From: Dysgonomonas sp. UBA7710
GTDB taxonomy: Bacteria; Bacteroidota; Bacteroidia; Bacteroidales; Dysgonomonadaceae
Length of the DNA stretch: 57,679 nt
Direction of reading: 5' to 3'
Assembly (NCBI RefSeq): GCF_002482385.1
Contig: NZ_DLFW01000014.1
Coordinates: forward strand, 1 to 57,679
Every line of letters begins with the position of its first letter. Position 1 is the first letter of the stretch. Below the pieces are notes generated by a model. That model ran no database searches. It was not told the DNA's origin and saw only the letters and a list, made by a program, of their open reading frames with translations. Positions 33,805-42,136 of the stretch are shown here, one piece after another. Made by a program: the position numbers and the translations under genes.

Positions 33805-34464
33805 TTAAGATTTTTGTTTTTCCAAATCCGATACCTTCCTTCTGAACCGGTTTGCATATTTGATTATATTACCGGCTTTCGCATTTAATAGTAATTTGCT
33901 GATAGTCTGTTGCGTTTTTCCTGTTATTTCTGCAAGGTCTTTTTGAGACGTATGTTCCGCCATCATAAGGGGATATACAACCGAAGCCTGTGCCTGTGTC
34001 CAGCCGGATACGATATCATCAGCAAAGTTTGTGCTGACACTCAGTTCATCATTGAAGTCATCGTCAGGTGTAATAATGCACATACGGCTGTTCTTATCCA
34101 GCATATCAAATGCCTGCCCCGACAAGCGGAAGGCTTCTCCATCCGATTCCACTACACTGTCTGTAATAAACTCACCTTTTCCTATCCCTAATCCCATACG
34201 CGCATCCCAGCGGAGATTGGCTCCCGAATTCGCTGTCAGGGCAGCCCTTAATGTTATAGCTGTCCATACGGTAGCTTTGGCATTATCGGTAATTATCTGG
34301 AAGCTATCACCCCTGTATATCTCTATCCTGGCATTAGCTATTGCTAAGGTGTTGACATTAGAAATAGCGCTATGTAATATATCCAGTAGCCTGTCCCTGT
34401 TTCCGGAGCTCAGTATTTCCGTAGAGTCTACTATATCGCCTGTAATTACTCCTATCCAACCCAT
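33805..34464 (-). CDS. SatD-family protein with C-terminal HTH
   Basis: 219 aa. The N-terminus GVITGDIVDSTEI and the IEIYRGDSFQIITDN segment are the SatD hallmark. RWDARMGLGIGKGEF follows, and the C-terminus has a helix-turn-helix (SQKDLAEITGKTQQTISKLL). SatD-type proteins are thought to regulate their own operon. Three copies of a 22-bp direct repeat lie just upstream. It is co-transcribed with the DUF3307 gene. Confidence 0.85.
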   Translation of the reverse strand: MGWIGVITGDIVDSTEILSSGNRDRLLDILHSAISNVNTLAIANARIEIYRGDSFQIITDNAKATVWTAITLRAALTANSGANLRWDARMGLGIGKGEFITDSVVESDGEAFRLSGQAFDMLDKNSRMCIITPDDDFNDELSVSTNFADDIVSGWTQAQASVVYPLMMAEHTSQKDLAEITGKTQQTISKLLLNAKAGNIIKYANRFRRKVSDLEKQKS

Positions 34465-34519
34465 TACTCTCTTTTTTTATACAAAGATACTATTTTTATT
34501 TTACTTACAGCCTTTTTGA

Positions 34520-34588
34520 GCTGTTTTTTGTTAATACAACCAATTTAGGCTGTTTTTTGTTAATACAACCGGTATGGGCTGTTTTTAG
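34520..34588 (-). promoter_or_regulatory. Iterated operator-like repeats before satD
   Basis: GCTGTTTTTTGTTAATACAA followed by CC occurs at 34520-34541 and 34549-34570, with a truncated third copy (GCTGTTTTTAG) at 34578. The period is 29 bp. Evenly spaced direct repeats before a gene with its own HTH suggest a binding array for SatD itself. The -7 and -33 elements may lie inside the repeats. Confidence 0.55.
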
Positions 34589-34665
34589 TGTGATAAGAAT
34601 GAATATTTTTTGTAATACATCCAAATGTTAATTTTCCCATTTATCTGCATTTTTCCCCAATCCAA

Positions 34666-34675
34666 TTATCTATAC
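34666..34675 (+). promoter_or_regulatory. TTATCTATAC motif of the head/tail/lysis operon
   Basis: Exact TTATCTATAC followed by CCTAAAAAGC, with the ATG 19 nt after the motif. TTATCT occurs 25 nt upstream rather than TTATCA at 19 nt, so the second box is shifted or missing. It is the only such site before the eleven-gene operon. Confidence 0.7.
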
Positions 34676-34694
34676 CCTAAAAAGCAGATAATCT

Positions 34695-35867
34695 ATGAAT
34701 TTACCTATCTACAACTGCATTATCGACGATAACGAAGACGATATGACGGGCATCTGTGCCATATCTTTTGTCGATTGTCCGGCCAATGAGGTCGATTTTG
34801 TGACATTGAAAAAAAACAGTGAACACATTTTTCTCAATCGTGATACAAAGAAACGCATTCTTACAGGCGTAGTACTGAAACCAGAGCAACTTATCTACCG
34901 TCAAAGTGAAGAACTGGGCGACTATTACATCAGGTTTTCGGCCGAACAAATAGAAAGGATAGCACAGAAAATGATGCGTACCGGTGTAGCACTTCACAAT
35001 ACCACACACCAGCATCAGACACCGCTCTCAGGCAACTACCTCACCGAACTGTGGATAGTGGCAGACCCGCAGACAGATAAATCGAAAGCATTAGGATTTG
35101 AAGACCTTCCCAAAGGTACCTTGATGTGCAGCTACAAGGTCGGGAATGAAAAATACTGGAACACAGAGGTGATGACCGGCCACGTCAAAGGCTTCTCTTT
35201 GGAAGGTTTCTTCAATCAACAACCGGATATTTCCAAAATTAAAAATCAAATGAATGTAAACATGAACAAAAAGAAACCGAAACAAACATTGCTCGGTCGC
35301 ATTGCACGCATGTTGCTCGACATCGAAGCCGTAGAAAAGGCAGATATGACGGCCAGCGGTACGCCTTATGTAGTCTTTGTACTGGCCGACGGCAAGGAAG
35401 CCTATGTGGACGAAGACGGGTTTGCTACGCTCGACGGAGAACAAATGCCGGCCGGTGAGCATCAGCTTGCAAACGGCAATTTGCTGGTAATCGATGAGCA
35501 GGGGCAATTCACAGAAACGCGTGAAGCATCGGAAGACAAAACCAAACCTGAAGAAACGAAAGCTCCGCAAACATTGAAGCGCAGTAAGGCACGGCATAAA
35601 CTGGCCGGTTTCGAACCCAAAACAGCAGAAGCCCTGAAAGCTAAGATTGCCGAAATGCAGCAGACTATCGACCAGTTGACTAAAACATTGGAAGACGCAC
35701 AGTCGATGCTCGAATCTACAAAAGGGCAGGTAGAAGAGATGCGCAGGAAAACACCATCGGCACATCCTGCCGTTCAACTGTCGCGCACAACTAAAAATGC
35801 AGGGGAAATGACTACGGCCGAACGTATGGCAGCTGCATTGAATCAGACAATAAACAGAAAGAAGTAA
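34695..35867 (+). CDS. Phage prohead protease (XkdF-like) fused to scaffold
   Basis: 390 aa. The N-terminal ~185 residues resemble the XkdF-type capsid protease: ISFVDCPANEVDF, then TGVALHNTTHQHQ with candidate catalytic His residues, and VKGFSLEGFF, where the Ser matches the protease motif. The C-terminal ~200 residues are scaffold-like: charged, with a coiled coil (EALKAKIAEMQQTIDQL) and a low-complexity linker. An internal ATG at 35250 after an A-rich site could give free scaffold (MNVNMNKKKPK). Fusions or in-frame nested scaffolds are known in phages. The capsid gene follows after 120 bp. Confidence 0.75.
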   Translation: MNLPIYNCIIDDNEDDMTGICAISFVDCPANEVDFVTLKKNSEHIFLNRDTKKRILTGVVLKPEQLIYRQSEELGDYYIRFSAEQIERIAQKMMRTGVALHNTTHQHQTPLSGNYLTELWIVADPQTDKSKALGFEDLPKGTLMCSYKVGNEKYWNTEVMTGHVKGFSLEGFFNQQPDISKIKNQMNVNMNKKKPKQTLLGRIARMLLDIEAVEKADMTASGTPYVVFVLADGKEAYVDEDGFATLDGEQMPAGEHQLANGNLLVIDEQGQFTETREASEDKTKPEETKAPQTLKRSKARHKLAGFEPKTAEALKAKIAEMQQTIDQLTKTLEDAQSMLESTKGQVEEMRRKTPSAHPAVQLSRTTKNAGEMTTAERMAAALNQTINRKK

Positions 35868-35987
35868 TATGCCGATGTGCCAATTGAATGCAACTGTTTG
35901 AAAATTGGTACATTACACACTTCGGATAGTAATTATCAGGATGAATACAATTAAATAAAAGTATAATAACTAACTAAATTTAGAAAT

Positions 35988-36935
35988 ATGGCAAACATGT
36001 ATGACATCTCATCACTGAATTATCAGCCGTCTACCAATATGGACTGGTTTACAAAAGCAATCTTTGGTGGGAAACTTATCGAGAAAGGTAAAATAACTCC
36101 CGTTGTAGGAGTGAAAGAATCGACTCTAATCAACCTGATTGACATCAACGGCAGCATTTTGCAGGCAGATGCCCGTGACTGTTCATGGAATCCGCAGCAG
36201 ATGTCGAAGTTGAGTGACAAGGAGTTGAAAGTAAAAACGTATAAAATCAATCTGGAACAATGCCTCGACGACCTTGAACGCAAACGCACCGTATGGATGC
36301 TCAGTCCCGGAGCAAAGAACAGGGAATTGCCCGATACGCTCGAAGACGCAACAATGGCTATCCTTGCTTCCGAATTGAGCAGTGAGATAGAAACTAAAAT
36401 CTTTAAGGGAGACAGTTCTGTGGATGCTAACGATTTCGATGGAGTAGTCAAAGTCTTAACAGACAGTCCGGACGCCGTTAAAATAACAGGTGTAGCTCTT
36501 ACCAAAGTAAATGTATTGGACGAAATAGAAAAGGTATTTACAAACATTCCGGAAAATGTTGTAGCTGCCGGCTTACAGGAAGGTACATTGAATATTTATG
36601 TTTCTTATCCTACATTCCTGAAAGTAAAAATGGCTCTTGGAGGCATCTACGGAAGTAATGTGGTAGTCATCCCCAACTTTACAGTAGAGGGCGACGTGGT
36701 GCGCTATATGGGAGTGGAGCTTGTTCCGGTAAAAGGACTCGGAGACAATGATATAGTAGCGGCTGATGCCCGCAACTTCCTTATCGGGACAGACCTTGTG
36801 CGCGACCTTGAAGAAATCCGTCTTGGACAAAAGGCTGCCCCGCAGGATAATATCATCTTCATAGACGGACGTCTGCGTCTTGGATTCGCTATTCCGTTCG
36901 AAGACGAAGTGGTGTTTTATAGTCCGAATAACTAA
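35988..36935 (+). CDS. Phage major capsid protein
   Basis: 315 aa. It follows the protease-scaffold gene, the standard position for a capsid. Features compatible with a major capsid include SSEIETKIFKGDS in the central helix, NIYVSYPTFLKVKMALGGIY, and the C-terminal strand DNIIFIDGRLRLGFAIPFED. The length fits an HK97-fold subunit. It has a good RBS-like A-rich stretch before the ATG. The assignment rests on position, size and general pattern; no single signature motif was seen. Confidence 0.75.
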   Translation: MANMYDISSLNYQPSTNMDWFTKAIFGGKLIEKGKITPVVGVKESTLINLIDINGSILQADARDCSWNPQQMSKLSDKELKVKTYKINLEQCLDDLERKRTVWMLSPGAKNRELPDTLEDATMAILASELSSEIETKIFKGDSSVDANDFDGVVKVLTDSPDAVKITGVALTKVNVLDEIEKVFTNIPENVVAAGLQEGTLNIYVSYPTFLKVKMALGGIYGSNVVVIPNFTVEGDVVRYMGVELVPVKGLGDNDIVAADARNFLIGTDLVRDLEEIRLGQKAAPQDNIIFIDGRLRLGFAIPFEDEVVFYSPNN

Positions 36936-37049
36936 TCAATGTGTCAATCAAAAAAAGCTATTGGCCATTAGCTAACAGCTATTAGCTTAAAATATAGGCA
37001 CATTGGCATATTAAAACATTAATTCATCAACTCATTAAAAAAAAATATT
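36936..37049. repeat. TAGC/GGCACATTGGCA word repeats
   Basis: GCTATTGGCCATTAGCTAAC, AGCTATTAGCTT, GGCACATTGGCATATT and related words fill the space before the first tail-tube gene. The same phrase recurs almost unchanged at 46380-46440 and 47712-47790. Confidence 0.6.
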
Positions 37050-37589
37050 ATGTCAGGATGTAAATTAACTTCAAATATAACAAAAGACAACTGCCATTAT
37101 TCGGTAGCGGGTATAAAAGCCGTATATCTTTTCAATTACGATGCCGGGAACGATTATACTTTCGGAGCCGATGGAGGAATCGATACTATTACGCTTGCCG
37201 AGAGTGCCAAAGCGTATAAAGTTGACTTTGCTGATAATACAGCTTCATTCTCCGACGAACTGGCCGTAAATGGTAATGGAGGAAAATACCGTACCCACAC
37301 TGTCAATTTTACCATCAGCAACTACGATTACGAATTGTTGAATCAGGAAAAGGCGTTGAGTCTGGGTAAGTTTACGGCGGTAATCGTTGATAAATCGAAT
37401 CGTGCGGTGATGCTTGGACGCAACAACGGATTGAGTGCCACAGCATTCAACTATGCATCAGGTGCTGCCGATGCCGATGCTTACGGCTGGACCGTAACCA
37501 TGGCCGGAACGGAAATAGAGATGGGCCGCCTGCTGAAAGATGAAAGCGTGATCTCTGCAATTGCGGACAAGACTGTGGTTACACCGTAA
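37050..37589 (+). CDS. Putative phage tail tube protein 1
   Basis: 179 aa. It begins SGCKLTSNITKDNCHY with VAGIKAVYLFNYDAG, a start shared with the next gene (CxL..I...C.Y..GI..vYL). The middle is beta-rich with FTISNYDYELLNQEK. Position after the capsid and before the fibre-like gene suggests a structural role, most likely tail tube or head-tail joining. No firm family signature was seen. Confidence 0.5.
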   Translation: MSGCKLTSNITKDNCHYSVAGIKAVYLFNYDAGNDYTFGADGGIDTITLAESAKAYKVDFADNTASFSDELAVNGNGGKYRTHTVNFTISNYDYELLNQEKALSLGKFTAVIVDKSNRAVMLGRNNGLSATAFNYASGAADADAYGWTVTMAGTEIEMGRLLKDESVISAIADKTVVTP

Positions 37590-37704
37590 AGTCAGCATTT
37601 AGCTTATAGCCGTTAGCCTACAGCCTTCAAGGTTTTCGCTGACGGCTTTACTTTTATTTATTAACTGCTACTGGCTATCAGCTAGTGGCTAAAGGCTAAA
37701 AACA
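37590..37704. repeat. TAGC-word repeat with hairpin
   Basis: Degenerate TAGC/GGCTA words, as elsewhere. GTCAGC..GCTGAC arms lie around 37591-37645, so it can fold as RNA. No gene was seen. Confidence 0.5.
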
Positions 37705-38265
37705 ATGACTTGCAGATTATTACAGAATATAAAACATACCTGCGACTATAATCCCGGAGGCATTACAGGACTCTATCTGCTCGATATCCGCGATTTTGAG
37801 ACATATCAGTTTGCCGGTGATGGGCTGTTCGATAAGTGTTATGTAAACCGGATAATATCAGATGTGCCTTTCTTGGAAATAGGAGCAGTAAACGAAAGCA
37901 CCTTTACTGAGACGCAGGAAAATGGCATATACAAACAGGAGTTGGTAACATTCGTACATACACTGAAGGGGGAAAAAACATCGGATCTGCTGTTAGCTGC
38001 TGTAAATAAATATCTGGTGGCTTTCCGTACATCGCAGGGGCTGATGTATAGTTTTGGCAGCGACGGTGGGGTATCTCTTTCATTCTCCCAGATAACAGGG
38101 CAAACAGGCGAAACATCGGGCTATCAGATATGGATACGCAAGAACTCGGTTTACCCGCTTTTCGAAATCGATGCATCCCGTTTCAATACGATGCCTGTAC
38201 TGGGTACGGAAGACCGCCATATAGTAATGACTGAAGATAAAAAGAATGCAATACTGGCGGAGTAA
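37705..38265 (+). CDS. Putative phage tail tube-like protein 2
   Basis: 186 aa. It is a distant paralogue of the gene at 37050, sharing the start pattern (TCRLLQNIKHTCDYNPGGIT with GLYLLDI), the Y.F..DG segment and similar length. The later part has beta strands with SFSQITGQTGETSGYQIW. Two paralogues in tandem could form the tube and a terminator or collar of the tail. The call rests on position and paralogy. Confidence 0.5.
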   Translation: MTCRLLQNIKHTCDYNPGGITGLYLLDIRDFETYQFAGDGLFDKCYVNRIISDVPFLEIGAVNESTFTETQENGIYKQELVTFVHTLKGEKTSDLLLAAVNKYLVAFRTSQGLMYSFGSDGGVSLSFSQITGQTGETSGYQIWIRKNSVYPLFEIDASRFNTMPVLGTEDRHIVMTEDKKNAILAE

Positions 38266-38300
38266 ATCAAATAGAGGTATAACCAATTAAACAAAATAAA

Positions 38301-38708
38301 ATGGCTAATGAAACAAGAAAATTAGACCCGGTAGAACTCTCTTCTCTCAAGACGATAGAAGACCCTAAAGGTTTTTATATATTCGGTTCGATAGAGGAAA
38401 ACGGAGTGATGAAGTCGGGCAAATGCAAGTTCGATACGCTGGATAGGCTACAAGTGGAACGGCGTATTTCCCTGACTATGGAAACAACGGCAATGGAAAT
38501 GTTTATAGGCGAAGAGATGACGATTTATAAAGTGGATGCCCTGAATGTGAAGTCTCTTACTATTGATGATGAAACATTTACTAACCTGAATAATATACAA
38601 TTGGACAAGAAAATAGAAAAACGCTCGAAGGTCAGGTTTGTGATCGAAACCCAAACAACAGACCCGACTGCTTATTTATTCATTTATGCTAAAGCAATAT
38701 TACCATGA
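38301..38708 (+). CDS. Phage protein of unknown function
   Basis: 135 aa, start KLDPVELSSLKTIEDPKGFY. It is beta-rich and charged (LQVERRISLTMETTAMEMF). It overlaps the next gene by 4 nt, so the two are translationally coupled. It lies between the tail tube pair and the fibre-like gene and is probably a minor structural or assembly protein. I do not recognise it. Confidence 0.5.
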   Translation: MANETRKLDPVELSSLKTIEDPKGFYIFGSIEENGVMKSGKCKFDTLDRLQVERRISLTMETTAMEMFIGEEMTIYKVDALNVKSLTIDDETFTNLNNIQLDKKIEKRSKVRFVIETQTTDPTAYLFIYAKAILP

Positions 38709-38908
38709 TATATGAAGTAAAGAAAGATGATATTATAATGTTGATTGACGACACGGTGTTTTTTGCAGAACAACCCAAGGCGTTTAAAACAATGTTTCGG
38801 GAACTGGAAGACCCTGACAACCCCGGATATGCTGAGTTTGACGATTGCAGGGCTTACCTGACCGAATTAGATAGAATATTATTTTCACCCGTTAAACAAA
38901 ATTTATAA
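38705..38908 (+). CDS. Small phage protein of unknown function
   Basis: 67 aa, starting within the end of the previous gene (ATGATA overlap) and ending 3 nt before the next. It is acidic, with DDTVFFAEQPKAFKTMFREL. The tight packing on both sides supports a real gene. The function is unknown. Confidence 0.5.
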   Translation: MIYEVKKDDIIMLIDDTVFFAEQPKAFKTMFRELEDPDNPGYAEFDDCRAYLTELDRILFSPVKQNL

Positions 38909-38911
38909 GAG

Positions 38912-40840
38912 ATGAGATACGCATTTAAAGACAGATATACAGACTATCAGGGGGTAGATGTAGAACGGGTATTCCCTACTAGATTTTACTCCTATGCGGG
39001 TACGGGTACGGATGCCAGCAGGCAAAACCCCTCCAGGTCTACCGGTACCATTGCTGCTACGAGCGGGCAGAACCAGTCCATCATACTGGGCGGCGGATAC
39101 CACAAATTCAGCGTTGGAACGACATCGGCGCCTGTGAATCAAAACAACCTGATGTTCCGGATTATCGGAAGCGGTATGAAAAACAGTATCATAGACGCCA
39201 TTTTATACGAAGGCCATCAGATGTCCTCCGGTACATTTAATGGTGTATTTCTTAAAGACGTTGCTGTAAAAAATGTAATAACGTACAGGCTGGGTTATAA
39301 TGGTCAGGGAACTTATAATAACAGATACTATCAATGCGAGATGCTGTCAATGCCCGGAACAACGAATCTTGGTGTAGGCATAACAAACTATTATGACCAT
39401 TGTATTTTCAGAGTAAATCCGTCATCAGGCAATATCAATGGCAATAATTCCTTCATCGGCATCAATACCACCATAGGCTCAATAGCCGGTAATCTGCATA
39501 CATGGGAAAAATGCAACCTTGTAGTCAATCAGTCATCGCTCGACAGCTACAAGAACAATTACTACGCATTCGACGACTGTAACTTCCGCATAGGCACGGA
39601 AACGGATTATACTCCGCTTATTGGCACAACATCTGAAGAGTTAAGAAGTAATTTTGTTTCACGTTGTACGGCTGCCGGGCTGACAGTTCCCGCCGATATT
39701 ACAGACTATGGCATAACATTGACTTTAGGCCGTTGGCTGTTCACCAAAAAACAAATATTCGAGGGCATTACATGGAAAGATTCGGAAATTAACCTGTTCG
39801 AAACATTGCGTTTTATCTCATTCGGATATTCAACATCCCGGGGCTCTAAGATACCAATTACCGCAAGTAACAATGTGCCCGCCAGCTTTGCTCCGGGGAA
39901 CCCGCATAGCGACGGTTTGGATATAGCGGATGATTCTTTGTCTATTGATAAAACCGTGGATATAACACAGCGAAAAAATATGTATCTCGATTCGAAAATA
40001 ATATGGCTGGGCGCTAAAAAAAAGCTGACGAAAATAGATATTCCAAATGATCTGCCTTATCAGTATGGGGTATTGATAGACAGCATTCCGAACCTGCTAT
40101 GTGATTCCGGGGAGGAGGTGACTGCGATAGAAGCCGGTGAGATGTATATGCTGCGTTCATCTGATGAAAATGCGGCATCCGTTACCTATAGCGGAAGCAC
40201 TTATTCATCCGTGCTAAGTAGCAGGAATAATATTTTTAAAGGTGTGGCAGGTGTGACAACTTTTACTGTTGCCTCCGGAAACCCGGTAGTGTATAAGATA
40301 AACGACATACTGGGTTACCAGTCGGTACAGATGCGTATCGTAAATAAAATACCCGATGGAAATATTGTATCCGGCAATTTACAGGTGGATTATTGGTATC
40401 TGGTAGAGCATGACAATGACCAGAAAAATACAACTGACTATGTAACATACAGCGGGATAAACTACAAGGCAGGAGATTCTTTTATGGTAAAACCGGGTGT
40501 ATTAACATTCACTAAATCGGGAAACATTCACCTGCGCCGTTGCTGGAAACAGGATTTCGATTTTAATACGGAAACAATGGATAAATCCTTTTGGCAAAAT
40601 GAACAAAAACCTGAATGGTGCGATGTATTACCCGAAGACCCGCGTTGCCTGATGAAAGATAGCCATATTCTTTCATTCGAGATGGCAAGAGGAACGGATG
40701 GTAAGTATATATCGTCAGGACATCCCGAGTATTATAATAATATATCGGGTGCATCCGGTGTATTATCGCCTAACGATATATACATAAGTGGTGTATATAT
40801 GCAGATACGGCTACCGATAACAACATTAAATCCGATGTAG
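38912..40840 (+). CDS. Putative phage tail fibre / surface structural protein
   Basis: 642 aa. The N-terminal ~70 residues are distinct, then beta-helix-like repeats rich in Asn, Gly and Tyr (IGSGMKNSIIDAILYEG, LKDVAVKNVITYRLGYN, CIFRVNPSSGNINGNNS). Further beta domains follow with similar AGEMYMLRSSDENA / PDGNIVSGNLQVDYWYLVEH segments. Such parallel-helix repeats are usual in receptor-binding fibres and spikes. It may decide host recognition of the particle. Confidence 0.6.
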   Translation: MRYAFKDRYTDYQGVDVERVFPTRFYSYAGTGTDASRQNPSRSTGTIAATSGQNQSIILGGGYHKFSVGTTSAPVNQNNLMFRIIGSGMKNSIIDAILYEGHQMSSGTFNGVFLKDVAVKNVITYRLGYNGQGTYNNRYYQCEMLSMPGTTNLGVGITNYYDHCIFRVNPSSGNINGNNSFIGINTTIGSIAGNLHTWEKCNLVVNQSSLDSYKNNYYAFDDCNFRIGTETDYTPLIGTTSEELRSNFVSRCTAAGLTVPADITDYGITLTLGRWLFTKKQIFEGITWKDSEINLFETLRFISFGYSTSRGSKIPITASNNVPASFAPGNPHSDGLDIADDSLSIDKTVDITQRKNMYLDSKIIWLGAKKKLTKIDIPNDLPYQYGVLIDSIPNLLCDSGEEVTAIEAGEMYMLRSSDENAASVTYSGSTYSSVLSSRNNIFKGVAGVTTFTVASGNPVVYKINDILGYQSVQMRIVNKIPDGNIVSGNLQVDYWYLVEHDNDQKNTTDYVTYSGINYKAGDSFMVKPGVLTFTKSGNIHLRRCWKQDFDFNTETMDKSFWQNEQKPEWCDVLPEDPRCLMKDSHILSFEMARGTDGKYISSGHPEYYNNISGASGVLSPNDIYISGVYMQIRLPITTLNPM

Positions 40841-40841
40841 A

Positions 40842-40960
40842 ATGAAACGGAAAGTGAAGAATGAAGAACGAAAAACGAAAAATATTTATCACTTATCACT
40901 TTTAGTTTTTCATTTATCACTTTTAGTTTTTCACTTTTCATTTATCACTTTTCACCTAAG
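40842..40960 (+). repeat. Low-complexity TTTATCACTTTT repeat
   Basis: Units of TTTATCACTTTTAGTTTTTC and variants repeat about four times between the fibre-like gene and the next gene. An open frame runs through it but is repeat-encoded (LSLLVFHLSLLVFHFSF). The real start is the ATG at 40965. Confidence 0.6.
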
Positions 40961-40964
40961 AATT

Positions 40965-41189
40965 ATGGCAGATTTTGATAATGGTTTACCACCCGAAGGT
41001 ATTGATGTTACTGATAACAGGATTATTAGTGTCAATATAGGCAAGTCAGATGCCGATACTATCAATATTAATGATATTAATAGTATCAATATCAGCAGTT
41101 CAAATGTCGATACGCAAAGTGTAAAGAAGGTATACGCCATCCTCTTTTCCACCGAACCCACCGGCAAAAACACTGCAATGTTCCTCTAA
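40965..41189 (+). CDS. Small phage protein with Asn/Ile/Asp repeats
   Basis: 74 aa from ATG 40965 (MADFDNGLPPEG). The middle is made of short Ile/Asn/Asp repeats (NININDINSINIS-like), ending VKKVYAILFSTEPTGKN. It is probably a small structural or fibre-associated protein. I chose this start because the upstream open frame is encoded by simple repeats. Confidence 0.45.
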   Translation: MADFDNGLPPEGIDVTDNRIISVNIGKSDADTININDINSINISSSNVDTQSVKKVYAILFSTEPTGKNTAMFL

Positions 41190-41274
41190 CACTCTCTCAT
41201 AGCTGTCAGCTATATATAAATGGCTGACAGCCTATTCTTAATTATAAAATTCTCAATTCTTAACTAATTATCCC
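41190..41274. repeat. Short intergenic repeat with hairpin
   Basis: AGCTGTCAGC...GGCTGACAGC can pair (about 41203-41231). AATTCTCAATTCTTAACTAA follows as simple-word sequence just before the holin. Confidence 0.4.
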
Positions 41275-41751
41275 ATGTTATTGATAATAGAATCATTATT
41301 GACAGAAGACTTTGTCACCCTGCGGCTCAAACTGGCTATCGTATCCATTATGTGGCTCCTGGTAGCTATCGCTATCAGCCTCGATCTTATCAGCGGATGG
41401 CGCAAGGCAAAGGAGCGTGGCGAGCAGCGCACCTCATACGGACTGAGGCGGACAGTTACCAAAGCTGTTTTGTATTATGCTCTGATGCTGTTTGCTTTCA
41501 TGTTCGATTGTATAGGAATGTTCTTCTATGCAGAACCCTATATCACGCTGATTGCAGCCGCGTTCCTTATATTCATAGAAGCCAAGTCGATACTGGAAAA
41601 GGCACATGAAAAAGATAAGAAAAAAATAGGGCGAAGCCTTGAAGAACTAACAGTAATTTTCGAAAATAAAGACGACCTGATAAAAGGAATAACCGAAATT
41701 GTAAAGAAACAACTAAAAGCCCCTGAAGAAAAAAATGAGAAAGATAGATAA
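41275..41751 (+). CDS. Phage holin
   Basis: 158 aa with three hydrophobic segments: ~20-38 (IVSIMWLLVAIAISLDLIS), ~63-83 (VLYYALMLFAFMFDCIGMFF) and ~87-103. The sequence DLISGWRKAKERGEQRTSYG between the first two is typical of the Bacteroidetes phage holin family. The C-terminal tail is charged and cytoplasmic. It overlaps the amidase start by 17 nt, a standard lysis cassette. Confidence 0.8.
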   Translation: MLLIIESLLTEDFVTLRLKLAIVSIMWLLVAIAISLDLISGWRKAKERGEQRTSYGLRRTVTKAVLYYALMLFAFMFDCIGMFFYAEPYITLIAAAFLIFIEAKSILEKAHEKDKKKIGRSLEELTVIFENKDDLIKGITEIVKKQLKAPEEKNEKDR

Positions 41752-42136
41752 AATTATACTCCACTGTTCGGCCACAAAGGAAGGACAACATTTTACCGTG
41801 GAAGATATAGACCGGTGGCACAGGGCCCGAGGCTTTGCCAGGATAGGTTATCATCATGTGGTATATCTCGATGGCTCTGTGCATAAGGGAAGGGATGAGT
41901 CGCTGATAGGAGCGCATTGTCTCGGGCACAACGCTACATCGATAGGTGTGTGCTATATTGGCGGGCTGGATGCCGCAGGTAACCCTAAAGATACGCGTAC
42001 CGAAGCTCAGAAGAAGGCAATAACCGGATTGGCGGAGAACCTTAAAGTACGCTATCCCAATGCGAAAGTGCATGGACATAACGAGTTTGCAGCAAAAGCC
42101 TGCCCGTGTTTTGATGTAAAAAAAGAATTCAGATGA
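41735..42136 (+). CDS. Phage endolysin, N-acetylmuramoyl-L-alanine amidase
   Basis: 133 aa, Amidase_2 fold. Zinc ligands are visible: His10 in IILHCSATK, a His in KVHGHNEF (about residue 113) and a Cys in ACPCFDV (~124). RIGYHHVVYLDG and TSIGVCYIGG are typical of the fold. It cuts the amide between N-acetylmuramic acid and L-alanine in peptidoglycan. It has no signal peptide and so depends on the holin. It overlaps both neighbours. Confidence 0.88.
   Translation: MRKIDKIILHCSATKEGQHFTVEDIDRWHRARGFARIGYHHVVYLDGSVHKGRDESLIGAHCLGHNATSIGVCYIGGLDAAGNPKDTRTEAQKKAITGLAENLKVRYPNAKVHGHNEFAAKACPCFDVKKEFR

Noticed and set aside
35091..35777. 228-codon minus-strand frame inside the protease-scaffold gene
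   Set aside because: Antisense of a charged coiled-coil region, which gives Phe/Leu/Cys-rich shadows.
40842..40964. N-terminal extension of the small gene at 40965
   Set aside because: Encoded wholly by a TTTATCACTTTT simple repeat; the ATG at 40965 after AAGAATT is a better start.
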